From Molossus alvarezi (taxonomy: Eukaryota; Chordata; Mammalia; Chiroptera; Molossidae), in contig CM073887.1 in NCBI GenBank assembly GCA_037176705.1, positions 45,694,001-45,758,000 of the forward strand: 64,000 nucleotides of DNA. The letters run 5' to 3'. The position numbers and the translations under genes were made by a program. The notes beneath the pieces are model-generated. The model had not been told where the DNA came from, did not search any database, and saw only the letters and a list, made by a program, of their open reading frames with translations. Numbering within the stretch: the first letter of the stretch is position 1; every line of letters starts with the position of its first letter. Shown here one piece after another: positions 44,688-56,050 of the stretch.

Positions 44688-44860
44688 AGAATTACCCAGA
44701 CTTGGGTTCCAGTCCCATTCTGCTCCATTTTCACTCTGCGACTTTGGGCAAATTATGTAACCTCTTATCTGTTCTGTGGGGATCCTAATGCCATCCTCTG
44801 AGTGGTAGGGTGACCCTTCTATGAGACAGTGTCTGTAAGTACCCACCATTCCTCTTGGGA
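44688..44860 (+). repeat. MIR, diverged
   Basis: CCAGACTTGGGTTCCAGTCC, CTGCGACTTTGGGCAAATTA and TGTAACCTCTTATCTGTTC. Confidence 0.65.
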
Positions 44861-47493
44861 AGGCGTCACAGCACACGATAATATTACTAATATTATGCTA
44901 ATTCTTGGTGTGGTCTTTAAACTAAGCTGCTCGGTCCACTTTAACCTGTTGTTTTTCCTCATGGAGCTAAGCACTCAAATAAGCATCTTATCACAGATCT
45001 CAGTGGGATTAATTGAACGAATGCATAGATGGTATCTCTTAATATATATTCGGAGGCAGGGGGATCAGCATCATAGTTCCTGGGGAAAACTGAGATGAGA
45101 CAAAGTTAGAGCCACCTTGAGATCCAGGTACCTGGACTGAAGCCCTTGCCCTGTCCCCATACTTTAGAGGGGACCTCTCGGTCCCTCATCTGGCCACAGT
45201 CCATCCCATACGGCGAGGAGTCCTTGGGACTAAGAGAACATGCCCAGCTGGAGCTCACGACCCCCTCCTTCTGGCCCAGCTCCCTTCCGGGCCCATTGGA
45301 TCATGCTGCTGAGGGGAAATCACGTTGCTGGCCAGGGAGTGGCAAAGCGGGCGCTGTTTGCAGGTGTTGGGGAAGATGGGAGGGTGGAACTTGGCTGTGC
45401 AAGCTGGGGTGTCCCCAGGCATGGACGCGAGGCCCACTGTGTCACAGGACTGCACGGGAGGTGAGAGGGGGACAAGGCTTTCCTCACAAGGCTGGGCCTG
45501 GACCAGGTCCTGGGTAGGTGATGTGTTCCTGGCACCTCCAAGGTCTGGCTCTCAGCAAAGTCCAGACATGGGTGATTTAATGGCAGCCTTTACAGGTGTC
45601 ACTGCCTCAGACCCTGGGGTTGGCCTCTGATTGGCAGTGATGGTGCGCTAAGCCCTCCCCTCCTGCCGGCTCTGGGCCTCCCCTGGTTTTTAGGACTCAG
45701 CGCAGAGGCAGCCAGAGGGTGGCATTGCTCTCAGCCCACATCTCACCATGAGAAACCAACAAGCTGAACATATGTTTGTGCCTTCCTGGGCCTCTGTTCA
45801 GGGCCCTGTGGGTGGCCTCAGGCCTGCCCAGGACTGGCCTGCTGGTTCCCTGGTCCATGCCTGGCAGCCCTCTGCCCAGGCAGCTCCCTCCAGCTCCCGC
45901 ACTTCCCACCCTCTGCAGCCCCCACCCCTTGGGGCCACACCCATGTCCACCACCCCATCCTCCTCCACCGTCTGCATTGGAGGATGCAGACCTGAAACAC
46001 GGTCAGGCAGGGGTTGTCCTCTCTGCTCGTCACTGCGAGTGGACCAGTTTCCACAGGGAAAAGCCCCTTTAATGGGTGTGCTCAAGGCAGGAGGAGGTCA
46101 GCTGGGGTGAGCTATGTATTACTGCTAATCTCCACTCTTCTTGCTTTCTTCACACCGGAGGTATCATAGGACGACACCCCGCCTGCCTGTTTGTGGTGCC
46201 GAAGGTCCCCACCTTCCCCCCTTGCCACCAATGCCACCGTGACATCACAGTAGGATTGTATTTCACACCATTATTCCACGTGATTACTATACCATCCTGT
46301 GAGGCAGATACAAGCATCCCCATTCACAGATAGGAAGATTGAGTTCTCACAGGTGAATAGGTGTTTGTTAAATTTTAACGGCACTGGTGGTAAGGGTCTG
46401 AGCTGGACTCAGACTCTGTTTCCTCACCAGGCTCATTCCACGAATGCCCACTGCTCACACGTGGTTTCTGCCTGGCCCCACGGGGGAATGCAGATCAGCA
46501 ACGAGAGCTCCGGGCCGGGCAGGACAGGCTCTGCTCTCACGTGACCGAAACTCCTGGGACTGAGTCTGCCCAGGCTCACCGCCCTATCCACCAAACCGCA
46601 CAGCCTCTGGGCCAGAAGTCGAAAGGGAAACTGAGGCACCTGTGGGTGAGGGAGAAGGAGGGCAGTTTTCCACAAAGACTAGTTCTGAGCCCATTCTCTG
46701 TCCCACCCACCTGTGTCGGTTCTCACAGGCCGGCCAGGTGGGTTTCCGTGATGTCAGCTGTTCTAGTACGTGTTACACAAACATCTCCGAAAGGGGCTGT
46801 GATACCACACTGCAAGTTACGAAGAGAATGCATGAACTCTCGGACGGATTTTCACATTTTCTTGCGAGGCTGGAGGTTATGGAGACATTGCCTTTCCTTT
46901 CGGCAGCCCTCCACTTAACTGGGTGTTTGGGGCTGGAATCGTTTTTTTTCTTCTCAGTCTTGGAAAGTGTCCCACAGCTGGAGCCGCCTGCACTCAGCTG
47001 TTTGTTTTTCCTCCTGAGAGAGGGACTTGGGAACGTTATCCACCGAACCCCAGAGGAAGGGGCAGTTTTAAGGGGCCCCAAATCCGCAGGACACAAACCC
47101 CGAGCACACGGGCCCCGGGCCGCACTGTCCCTCCCAGTGGGCCGAAAGGCTGGCTGCCAGTCCCGACGCCCCGTAGAGCCGGGCCAGCCCCAGACCCCCC
47201 CACTTTTACAGTTGAGGGCAGAGCAGATGGGGGAAGGGGAAGAAGATTATAGCCCACAGGCCCCGGGCCAGGTCCCGAAACTTCAGTTGTGAAAGCTGAG
47301 CTGGGCTGCGTGGAGTGGCTCCCCGGTGGCTCATTTCTCCTCTGGCCTTGGGTGGGACTGGGCAGCCTGAGTAATGCTGGCCCGGACCGCTTGCCTGGAC
47401 CCACCAGAGCTCCTCCAAGTCCCACCCTCACCCCAGGGGGTCAGTCCATCTTCCTGCCCCACCCCGCCCCAGCTCTTCAGTTCCTCTTTAGAC
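44861..47493. other. Unique, partly GC-rich sequence
   Basis: The longest open frame of the window's right half (216 codons from 46642) lies here, but it has no domain, and frames on both strands overlap it. CpGs are scattered (47090-47180). No exon can be supported. Confidence 0.4.
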
Positions 47494-47600
47494 ATGTTTT
47501 CCATTGTTATTAGAAATGCAGATTCCAGGTCCCCCCCATTTCTGAATCAGAATCTCCAGGCTCTAATCTCAAAATCACTCAAGTGTTTCTGATCTGCAGA
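47494..47600. repeat. MER5-like hAT fragment
   Basis: TTAGAAATGCAGATTCCAGG, CTGAATCAGAATCTCCAGG. Confidence 0.55.
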
Positions 47601-47810
47601 AGGTTTTCAAACAACTCCCTGACTTTCCACTCCCTGGGATGAAGATGGAGAAAGGGACCTCCTGAGATTCTCCATGGTCCTGGGGACACATGGGGGTGTT
47701 GATAATGATCAGTCCAATGCACCCAGTCTTCTGGTTATCAGATCCTTGGATATAAATAGCCATTGGTCCTGCCTATCGGTGTTGTCTGTTACAGTCTGAT
47801 TTAGTTTTCT

Positions 47811-48061
47811 TTTTTTTTTTTATCCTCACCCGAGGACATTTTTTGCATTTATCTTCAGATAGAGTGGAAGGGAGAGAGGGAGGAAGAGAGAGAGAGAAAC
47901 ATCGATGTGAGAGAGACACATCAACCGGTTGCCACCCACACAACCCCAACTGGGGCCTGGGACAAACTGCAACCAAGGTACATGCCCTTAGTGGGAACCG
48001 AACCCCAGACTCTCGGGTCCATGGGCCGGCGCTCTTACCGCTGAGCCAAACCGGCCAGGGC
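47811..48061 (-). mobile_element. Ves SINE, long-tail type, perfect duplication
   Basis: TCTGATTTAGTTTTCT occurs exactly at 47795-47810 and 48062-48077. Tail ATCCTCACCCGAGGACAT, head GAGCCAAACCGGCCAGGG. It inserted at the edge of the L1M-type repeat that follows. Confidence 0.95.
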
Positions 48062-48472
48062 TCTGATTTAGTTTTCTAGAACTGCCATAATAAACTAATA
48101 CCACAGACTGGGGGGCTTAAATAATAGAAATGTATTTCTTACAATTCTGAAGACTGGAAGTCCAAGATCAAAGGGCTGGCAGGGTTGGTTTTTCCCGAGG
48201 CCTCTGTCCTTGGCCTATGGATGGTCACCCTCTAGCTGCCTCTTGAAGAGATTGTCTCTCTTCTCATGCTTGTGTTTGGTGTTTTCTCCTCTTATAATGA
48301 CACCAGTCGATTTGTATCAGGGTCCACCCCAACAGCCTCATTTTACTTAAACACCTCTTTGAAGACCTTATCTCCATATACAGTTAACATTCTAAGGTAC
48401 TGGGGGTTTAGATTTCAATATAGGAAGTTACAGTGTGTGTGTGGCAGGGAGGGACACAATTTAGTCCATAAC
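48062..48472 (-). repeat. Ancient L1M-type 3' end, antisense, copy 4
   Basis: TAATACCACAGACTGGGGGG, ACTGGAAGTCCAAGATCAAA, and CACAATTTAGTCCATAACAA. Confidence 0.65.
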
Positions 48473-48639
48473 AAAATCCTCTTCCTCTTCTTTCAATAGA
48501 TGATTATTTCAAATTCTTTATGTTGCTCAAACATAATAATACCATCAGGAAATAGAATAGCATTACTCATAATTTTACTATTCTAAAAAAGTCAATTATT
48601 TTTTAATAATCCAGTGTTCTTTTAATCCTTCTATTTGTG

Positions 48640-49135
48640 TGTGTGTTTGCTTAATATTACAGCTCATGTGTTTCCCACATTGTTATATAACAGACCTCAT
48701 AGCTGTCATTTTTAGGGCTTCATCCAAGTCCATCTAGTTGACGTACTATGATTTAATTATTCTTGAATTGTTCATTCATGATGCTCCAGTTTTTTGCTGC
48801 TACAAATGAGAGGGCAATGAGTTTCTTTGTGCTATAGCGTTTTCCTTCTCTTGGATGATTTCCTTAGGCTGAATGCCCAGGGGCCAGATTATTGAACAGA
48901 GGATGTGAACATTTTTATGGCTCTTGATACATTTTGCCAAATTGCTTTTCAAAAGTATTTTACAATGTCATCAGCAATGTATAAACACACTAGTTTTCAC
49001 CATAGTCCTGCCAGCCTGATGTAGCACTTACCTCATTATTTTTAGAGAGATTTCATTATATTTTATTTTGCATCTTTTGATAGCTAATGATCTTATAAAA
49101 TTGTTCATACATTTGATTATTAATTATGTCATCTC
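48640..49135 (-). repeat. L1M fragment, antisense
   Basis: CCAGTTTTTTGCTGCTACAA, ATGATTTCCTTAGGCTGAAT, GATACATTTTGCCAAATTGC and TAGAGAGATTTCATTATATT. Confidence 0.7.
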
Positions 49136-49141
49136 TTTTTT

Positions 49142-49232
49142 TAAATTTTTTCGTTGATCCTCACCCGAGGATAGTCTTTCCATTGATTTTTTGAGAGAGT
49201 GGAAGGGAGGGAGGGGGAAAGAGAGAGAAGTG
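49142..49232 (-). mobile_element. Ves SINE, 5'-truncated tail piece
   Basis: Only the tail and CT-rich part remain (GATCCTCACCCGAGGATAGT, GAGAGTGGAAGGGAGG); the tRNA-like head is missing. Confidence 0.8.
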
Positions 49233-49734
49233 TAAGGTTTAGCTCTTATTTTCCAGAAGCCTGCCATCAACCACCACGTTGTTTTTAGTTATTGCTGATT
49301 TCTTTGTACCCGATCTATTGCTTTGCACATTGGGTGTGCTTAATAAATTTTGTTAAATGTAGTTCAACCCCAGATAACATGTTGATGTTTTTGGCGGTTC
49401 ACAGAGGTCTGCATTCAATTCAAAGGAATGCAGAACCAGAATCCAAAATGAGCCTGAAATCCAGAGAAATAGCTCAGACCTGAGAATCTCATATGAATGA
49501 GCAAGAGGTCCTGTGCGAGAGCACTAGGGAAGATACACTTGACAGCAATTTGAAAGCAAAGTTTAGGGTATGAGGTTGGCAACCCTAAAACTGCATGATG
49601 AAGCTGCCCACCAAAAGCTATTGCAATCAACATTTTATTAATAGAGATGTCATATGTCGAATAAGGGAGGTGACAGTTGTATTCGGCTTCATGCAGATTA
49701 GACCACTCCACAACTCCTCAGTGTTGGTCATTTT
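49233..49734. other. Unique sequence
   Basis: Nothing recognised. Confidence 0.4.
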
Positions 49735-50500
49735 TTTTTCTTTTTGATTTTTTAATTTTGAAAATAATTAAATCTACAGAAAAGTTGGAAACATTATATA
49801 GTGAACAACATATACCCTTCATCTTGGTTCATCAATTGTTAACATTAGGCTACATTCTACGCCCCCCCAACCACCACCATTGTAATTACTCTTTTTATTG
49901 TTATGGAACCATTGGTGCAAACTTCACCCCCAAATGCTCTAGTATGCATTTCCCAGAACAAGAATATTCTCTTATGCCACCACTTACAGCTATTACATTC
50001 AGGAAATTTAATGTGGGTGCAATACAATTATATAGTCCATAATTCACTTTCTTCCATTGCTCCAGTAATGTCCTTTATAGCAATTTTTTATATTCTGCAG
50101 GATGTAATCCAGGATCACATATTCAGTTGTCCTATCTCTTTAGTCTTCTTTGATCTAGAATGGCTTCTAGCATTCATTGTTTTTCATGACATCAATATCT
50201 TTGAAGAACACAGGTCAATTGCTTGGTAGAATGTCCTTCAATTTGAGCTCTTTTGACTGCTTCCACACGATTAGATGTAGGTTAAACATTTTTGACAGAA
50301 ATACTTCATAAATCCTGCTCAGAGCATCACACCAGGGGACATATTGTGTCACTTTATTGCTGACGTTAAACTTGATCGCTTGGTCTTTATTATTATAAAG
50401 GTATCTTCTGTTCCCTTTCTAATGAAGAGGTAATCTGTGGGAGACCCTTGGATGCTGTGTAGAAATATACTGTTTTCCAACCATCTTTCACTCAGCGATG
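49735..50500 (-). repeat. L1M fragment, antisense
   Basis: GTGAACAACATATACCCTTC, TTCATCAATTGTTAACATTA, ATGTCCTTTATAGCAATTTT, and CCAACCATCTTTCACTCAG fit an old L1 3' region. Confidence 0.75.
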
Positions 50501-52164
50501 TGGACAGCCATTGATAATTCTTGGCCTGACTCAGTTATGACAAAGCTGATCATAAAAAAGCTGGTGTTGGCTTCTAACCGTGCTCAGTGTCCTCCTCCTC
50601 TCTGCGCCCTGCAGTTACAGATGGATGAAAACAGGGTGCTGAAGTCACTCCAGTCATGTGCTTCTTTTCCCAACTCCATATTTAGTGACATCACGGCGGC
50701 TTGATACGGGCCACCGTGGAAGTATTCACACCTCAGAAACGGGCCAGCACCACAAAGCAGGATTGGCGTTTTTCTCCTGGAGAACCAGTTGTTCAAACAT
50801 TTACCACCGGAGGCAGACAAGCCGAAATACATTTAAAGGAGAAGATTTGGATAGTGAAGGGACTTGCCTTAACAAAAGGGGACCTGTCTTCAAATGATTA
50901 AAGAACTGTCTTATTGGGAATCCTCACTATTTAGGAGGTACCCCCTTAACATCCCCCTCTCCTTCCCACTTGGAGCTGCAGTCATGCATGAGTCCTTGCA
51001 GGAATCCCAGACCCTGCCCATCTCCCACCACGTGCTTTTCTGTGGGAGTCAGTGGCGGGGAGGGGGGGGACCAAGGGGCTGCAGGTCGCCTCGAGAGGGT
51101 AAGGCATGCTTCCCCCTCTGATCCTAGAGGAAACAATGTAGATGCAGAGAGATGAGAGGTGCAGAGGACATGGAGTTCCTGCTAAATGGCATTCATATTC
51201 TTGGCTAAGTGGGCTCAGAGTTACTTCTGAGAATGAGAGGCATAAAGCAGGCTTGGGCGGTGAGGGACATGAAGAAGCTAAGGGGATTTTTTTCCCACCC
51301 CACCAATTCACTCAAGGCTGTTGAGCTCCAGGTATATTCAAACAGCATGAGAGTGGGCCAAGACAGCATCATTCCTCAGAAGTACTATGCAGTCCAAGAG
51401 GTAGAGCAGGAAAGGAGGTGGCTGCAGCCGCCCAGGGTTTGTAATTGATGACTGTAGAAGTATGTAATCTCCCCAGAGGCCTAGGGTATTTGAAAGCATC
51501 TCTGGATCCAAGCACAAGAGCAATTCAGGCACAGCCAGAGGAAGCTAATGGGGAAGGTTATGGGATCCATCTGCCTACTGAAGACAGTGGGCAGGTCTCC
51601 TATGGTGAGAGAGCTGACGCACTTGGTAGAAGTGATTGAAAAGAGAGGAGTCAGAATTCTGGATCTCTTTGGAATGTACCAAATAATTACCAGTTCCTAG
51701 GGGGACAGGGCAGGGGGGTCACCAGGGGTGAAGAGGCTGAAGAGCTGTGTGTTCAGGTTGCTGGAAAGTCACAAACTTGAGGCAGATAAGGAATAAAGGT
51801 GGGTAGAACATTCTATTTAGAGTTTCAAGATGGAGTCTCAAGGCCTGGCTGTCATGAGCTACTGCTAAAAAACATCATTTCTTCCCACTGCCTTCAGATC
51901 TTTGTCTAGTATAAGTGAGACTTGAATGTTGGTCCAGAATTTAAAATTAGATACTGTACATAACAGTGCTCTGTAAAATGTAAAACTATACAACTGTCAA
52001 TGTCACATTATGACTATTAATGCAAGCAAACCTGATAATGAAGAAAGGGAAGGCATCTGGAGTGGAGGATATTCATGAATACCAGTAGTACGAATTTGAA
52101 TAGGGCTTTTGTGTTCAATGGGGTTTTCTTCCCATTTCCTCAAATGAGATGATACCTGCATAAA
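50501..52164. other. Unique sequence
   Basis: No named repeat; a poly-G stretch at 51058-51070. Confidence 0.4.
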
Positions 52165-52235
52165 ACATGTAACAATGCCTGGCCCATAGTAAGTGCTCAA
52201 CATCTCTTTCCTTTAGCCCTCACAACAATCCGAAG
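52165..52235 (+). repeat. Short L2 or MIR trace
   Basis: CAATGCCTGGCCCATAGTAA, then GTGCTCAACATC. Confidence 0.5.
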
Positions 52236-52807
52236 TTAGAGGTTGTGAATTCTATTTTTAGATAAAAGGGAGAGATTAAAAATGACAAATTCCCTTCTAG
52301 AAGAGGAGCAAGTTAAGTGGTGAGTAGGACTTGAACTCAGGACTCAGGATTCTAACTTTTCATTCCTTCCTCTCTAATCTACATCTAAGAACCCATTTAA
52401 TGCTCCACCTATGAAATTCTAAAATCAACTTTCTTTACATAATCTTCTGCACTTCACACACACTGTCAATTTTTGAAAAATATTGGAAATATGAGATGCA
52501 CACAGCTTTTTATTACAATATGTTAAAAGTTGTTATTAATTTTTATTTCCTTTTGTAGAAAAGGTTCTGAACCCACAGAATACCATTTTGTGATTGATGA
52601 CTATCACTGGCACAATTTCATATTACTCTTTTGCAATACTAAATATTTGTGCAATACTAAAGATATCCAATCTAATAATGCAAGATACTCTGGGGACCAA
52701 TTAACATTTCAAAATAACCCTCACTCTTAGCATCAATGTTTTCAATTGGAAAAACTCTGCTTGTTGGGGTGGGAATGACTTTGCATTATTGTCAGTGGTG
52801 GTTCATA

Positions 52808-52904
52808 TGGATGGATGGATGGATGGATGGATGGATGCATGGATGAATGGATGGGTGGGTGGATGGGTGGGTGGATGGGTGGATAGATGGATGGATGGAT
52901 GGAT
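52808..52904 (+). repeat. (GGAT)n / (GGGT)n tetranucleotide array
   Basis: About 24 units of ATGG, interrupted in the middle by GGGT-type units, then ATGG again. Confidence 0.95.
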
Positions 52905-52957
52905 ACCTAATTCTAATTTCCTGGACAGTAGTGTGATATAGTAGAAAGAGAGATGAA

Positions 52958-53105
52958 CTGGGTTTCAAGAAATATAAGTACTAGCCCTGGTTCTGCCACG
53001 AACCATCTAGATGACCTGAAATATTTTTCACTTTTCTCAGCCTTTGTTTCCTCATCTGAAAATAAGGTGTAAGTGATTATTAAGGTCAGTTTCAGTTCCA
53101 AGCGT
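52958..53105 (+). repeat. MIR
   Basis: GCCCTGGTTCTGCCACGAAC, TTTCCTCATCTGAAAATAAG. Confidence 0.7.
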
Positions 53106-53700
53106 CTATGATCTTATGGCGCCACGAGACTACTTTTTGAAGAACAACCATGTGAGAGATTTGACACACGGGCTGCAAACCTCATGTTCTGAAAGAGGAA
53201 ACCCAATAAGTGCCTAGATTCCTGGCAAGTCTGCCCAAGATTCTTTATATGCGTATTAGTGAGAATAATTTCCAAACTCCTTAAAATACTTTGTGACAGG
53301 CTCAACAAGTGAAGAAAGATGGATCTGAGAAAAATGACCAACGGGGAGAGCTTACACCACTCCAACCCAAAGCCACGTGGAGACTCTGGGGGACTGACAC
53401 TGAGCTGTTTGAAAACAAGCAATTACAGAACAAAGTGTCCAGAAAGATAGTTACACAGAGACATGCTCACCACCCTCACTGATTTTAGACTGTGGCCTCA
53501 TGTGACCGTGTCTGGAGGCATCCGGAGAGCTGGCGGAGGGCTCATCTAACCTGGCCTCCGTGGGCTCCTGCTAGAGCAAGAGGGCTAGACTGCACACTGG
53601 GACAGAGCAGGTAGTCTGGGGTTGAAGTCTGGACTTGTCGTTCATGAGTAGTGTTGTCCTGAACAAACTGCTCGCTCTCTCTAAGCCTCATCTGTGAAGC
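53106..53700. other. Unique sequence
   Basis: Nothing recognised. Confidence 0.4.
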
Positions 53701-53710
53701 TGGACACAGG

Positions 53711-54150
53711 AGCATGTTTTGTATTCTTTCATGAAACGGTCAGTCAAGTGTGGCCACAGAGGAGGCAGAGGAGAGGCTCAGGAAAACAAAGTTTGTTGTA
53801 CCCACAGTTCCTAGAGACAGGAGGTGTGGCAAACCACGCAGGGCCACAGAGGGGAGCAGAAGACGGGAGTGAGGGGAACCCTGAGGCCACGACCTTTATT
53901 GGAGCTTGTGTGAGAAAGGCAGGGCAGGGAGGGGTAGGCAAGCCAGGGTTGGTTCCGTTGAATTATTTGGTGAACTTGAGACTGTAGAGGTGGTCTCCAG
54001 TTGCCTGGTACTTGTCCCTGGGATGATTAAGGCAGAGGACTCTTCCCTCTTGGGGCCTGATAGAGGAGGTGTGGCTTCGGATTGGATAATAAAGGCATTC
54101 TCCTGGACGAACCGTTCGCCATCGCTAAGAACTGGCTAGCCCAGGATGAC
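53711..54150 (-). repeat. LTR-like element, copy B
   Basis: Same order of blocks as copy A. AATAAA on the minus strand at 53900-53895. Both copies have the same orientation and lie about 10 kb apart; they are too diverged and too far from each other's ends to be the pair of one provirus without inner gag or pol traces, which I do not see. Confidence 0.55.
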
Positions 54151-54344
54151 CCGTCGAAGCCTGACAGAGTGATTTCAGCGCAGTGTTAGGGTAACCACAA
54201 GCAGTCATCTTATGGACAGTGCCTGATTATAACGCCATACCACTTTGTTTCATGGTGTGTGTTTGGTATTTTTTCCCTCCATGATGTGAAGCCAAGAGGA
54301 GAGTCTGGTGGAGAGACGCTGGAGTCGGCATCAGAACACCTGTG

Positions 54345-54420
54345 CCCAGTTCTGGTTTTGTCCCTTCCTAGCTACAAGATCTTTGAAAATTTACTTAATT
54401 TCTCTGAGCTTCAGCTTCTT

Positions 54421-54473
<53 letters not shown>

Positions 54474-54840
54474 TCCTTACTCGAGGACATTTTTGCATTT
54501 ATCTTTAGATAGAGCAGGAGGGAGAGAGGAAGGAAAAGAGAGAGAGAGAGAGAGAGAGAGACATCAATGTGAGAGAGACATATTGATTGGTTGCCACCCT
54601 CATGACCCCATCCGGTGCTGGGGACGAACTGCAACTGAGGTATGTTCCCTTAGCAGGTACCAAACCCGGGACTCCCTGCTCCACAGGCCAGTGCTCGTAA
54701 CCGCTGAGCCAAACCGGCCAGGGCAGCTTCTTCCTCTTTAAAACAAGGATAATAACACTTACTTCATGGGTTGTTTTAAGGGCTGAGTGGCGTGAGGCAT
54801 GTGGAGTGTCTGAAGTATGGTAGGAATTTGATAAACATGA
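54345..54840 (+). repeat. MIR split by a SINE
   Basis: 54345-54420 (GCTACAAGATCTTTGAAAAT, ATTTCTCTGAGCTTCAG) continues at 54724-54840 (TTTAAAACAAGGATAATAAC). Confidence 0.7.
54421..54723 (-). mobile_element. Ves SINE with a (TTTA)n-expanded tail
   Basis: The tail is a pure (TTTA)n run (about 54420-54470), then ATCCTTACTCGAGGACATTT and a head GAGCCAAACCGGCCAGGG. Target copies CAGCTTCTT at 54412-54420 and 54724-54732. Confidence 0.92.
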
Positions 54841-55147
54841 GTTAACTGATGTCGAATCCAGGGATCTCTTGCAGAGTCTGCTTGTAAATGCAAAACACCA
54901 CACTTGTCCCTTGTGTACAGAACCCTCTTACCTTCAGCTGTGATTTCACGTTGGTGAAGAAAGTTGTGAATTTTGTCATCTACAGTATTACACTTGCCAG
55001 TTTTCCATCTGCTGCTGGTCATCAATGCGTATTGATTCAGTCGGGCTGAGGATTTCATTTCACTGGATGCCATGTCATTCAAAAGTGCTAAAGCCCAACC
55101 CTTCCTCAAACTCCAATTCCAGGAGGCTGCCGAGTCCTGGCAGTGTT

Positions 55148-55365
55148 CTTTCTTTCTTTTTATAAATATGTTTCTATTGTTTTTTTTTTTCTTTTTTTCT
55201 TTTAGAGAGAGAAACATCAATGTGAGAGAAACATCCATTAGCTGCCTCCTGCACGCCCCCTACTGGGGATCAAGCTCAAAACTCTGGCATGTGCCCTAAC
55301 TGGGAATTGAACCGGGACCTCTCAGACCACAGGAGACACTCAATCCACTGAGCCACACCCAGGCA
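55148..55365 (-). mobile_element. Ves SINE, plain-tail type
   Basis: TGGCAGTGTT target copies at 55138-55147 and 55366-55375. Head degraded (GAGCCACACCCAGGCA). Confidence 0.88.
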
Positions 55366-55700
55366 TGGCAGTGTTAGTTTGTATCATGTCTTGTGTGTAT
55401 CTCTCCTCTCCATCCTAACAGGCTCCAAGGCCCCCCTCTGTCACCAGGACTATAGCTTCCTATCTCACTTCCCTCCTCCAGTTCCTGTCCTTCCCAGTTC
55501 CTGCTCCCCACTGCTGACAAAGGCAGCTGACAGAAACGCAAACAGACACCGTCCCCCAGCCTACTGAAGAATGGTTACTAATCACACTGATTGTATCCAA
55601 CTCCCGCAGATAATATTAATGTTGGGTTTGGTGTTGCTTTTCCCCCAATGAACATTTTGAAACTCATTGGAACAGAGGAGTTTTAAAACAGTTTCTTTAG

Positions 55701-55718
55701 TGTGTGTGTGTGTGTGTA
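55701..55718 (+). repeat. (TG)n microsatellite
   Basis: Nine TG units. Confidence 0.9.
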
Positions 55719-55784
55719 GTTTTCTCCTTAAGTAAAAAAAGGCAAGGTTGTATTTTAGACCTTTCCGTACAATTAACCCTCATT

Positions 55785-56050
55785 ATCCCCAGGTGATCGG
55801 TGCTAGGATCCCCTCGGATGCTCAAGTCCCTTATATAAAATGGCAGAATATTTGTATCTAGGCTACAGCAGGGTACTCCTTCACACCACTTCATTTGCGT
55901 GGACTTGTAGTGCTCCGTGCACGGTGAATTCAACTTTGCCTTTTTGAAACTTTTTGGGATTTCCCCCCTCCCCCAACCAAATATTTTTGATCCACAGTTG
56001 GTTGAATCTGTGGGTGTGAAGCCCTAGGACATGGAAGGCCACTTGTATTT
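55785..56050 (+). repeat. MER2/Tigger-type DNA transposon fossil
   Basis: CGGATGCTCAAGTCCCTTAT, ATAAAATGGCAGAATATTTG and GATCCACAGTTGGTTGAATC with near-inverted ends. Non-autonomous; family name tentative. Confidence 0.75.

Noticed and set aside
46642..47292. 216-codon open frame on the plus strand
   Set aside because: No recognisable domain, overlapping open frames on both strands, and no splice or repeat evidence; consistent with GC-rich random sequence.
52808..52904. CRISPR-like array
   Set aside because: Tetranucleotide repeat without spacers.
43597..54150. A single 10-kb provirus with paired LTRs
   Set aside because: No gag, pol or env traces between the two copies, and the copies differ too much to be one insertion's pair.
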